A stretch of DNA of 64,000 nt, taken from assembly GCF_002929805.1 (NCBI RefSeq), contig NZ_PJJM01000100.1, positions 92,617 to 156,616 of the forward strand, in the 5' to 3' direction. Each line of letters opens with the position of its first letter. Within the stretch, counting starts at the first letter, position 1. Under the pieces are notes generated by a model. It saw nothing but the letters and a program-made list of their open reading frames with translations, searched no databases and was not told where the DNA came from. Shown here piece by piece: positions 63,920-64,000 of this stretch. Position numbers and translations under genes: made by a program. This DNA is from Cryobacterium sp. Y50 (lineage in GTDB: Bacteria > Actinomycetota > Actinomycetes > Actinomycetales > Microbacteriaceae).

Positions 63920-64000
63920 ACTAAGCCTCGATCCACCGGTCCGCCTTGAGTGTGCGGAGTCGGTGAAATCTGAGTGGGAGTTTGGTTGCGGGCGTGGCGA

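Overview
The window is high-GC actinobacterial chromosome with no replicon landmark, rRNA, tRNA, phage, insertion sequence or CRISPR array that I can see. Mycobacterial-style DevS/DevR, CsoR and CstR, ACR3 with LMW-PTP-type ArsC, many LacI/ROK regulators with ABC sugar importers, and frequent GTG/TTG starts fit a soil or plant-associated Microbacteriaceae member (a Cryobacterium-like relative is my guess; genus not established). Both strands are densely coded, and almost every real gene has long open frames opposite it because GC is high.

Region 1 (1-9.4 kb): an edge-truncated FAD oxidoreductase, a PAP2 phosphatase, a Bcr/CflA-type exporter, a ROK regulator divergent from an aldo/keto reductase and an SDR epimerase, then kdgK-eda and their LacI regulator. 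Region 2 (9.4-20.9 kb) completes a hexuronate pathway: UxaA altronate dehydratase, ManD-type mannonate dehydratase, UxaC isomerase, a second LacI regulator, a four-gene ABC importer and a mannitol/fructuronate-type dehydrogenase. Together with kdgK-eda this should take glucuronate/galacturonate to pyruvate and glyceraldehyde-3-phosphate.

Region 3 (20.9-39.3 kb): a second carbohydrate locus. A nine-gene leftward operon encodes two permeases, two paralogous binding lipoproteins, three Gfo/Idh/MocA dehydrogenases, a DUF6807 (PmoA-like) protein and a TIM-barrel isomerase. Beside it are a LacI regulator, a secreted PL1 pectate lyase and a rightward Gfo/Idh-DUF993-TIM-barrel operon. CG-centred operators with matching promoter geometry tie the pieces to the LacI protein. 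Region 4 (39.3-44.8 kb) is a decaying xylan/arabinan locus: GH51 and GH10 remnants meet head to head at a short inverted repeat and an alditol oxidase is frameshifted, but xylA and xylB are intact.

Region 5 (45-63.8 kb) is stress and metal physiology: a membrane thioredoxin-like protein, a CHY zinc-finger protein, a FluC pair, ArsR/ACR3/two ArsC, a CstR-rhodanese-CoA-disulfide-reductase sulfur module, CopZ-CopA-CsoR, DevR/DevS, two universal stress proteins, a zinc alcohol dehydrogenase with DevR-type boxes, a secreted protein of unknown function and a Nudix hydrolase. Intergenic regions carry at least two families of short dispersed inverted-repeat elements. The decamer AACGGATGCC (and AGCGGATGCC) recurs far more often than chance across the whole window.
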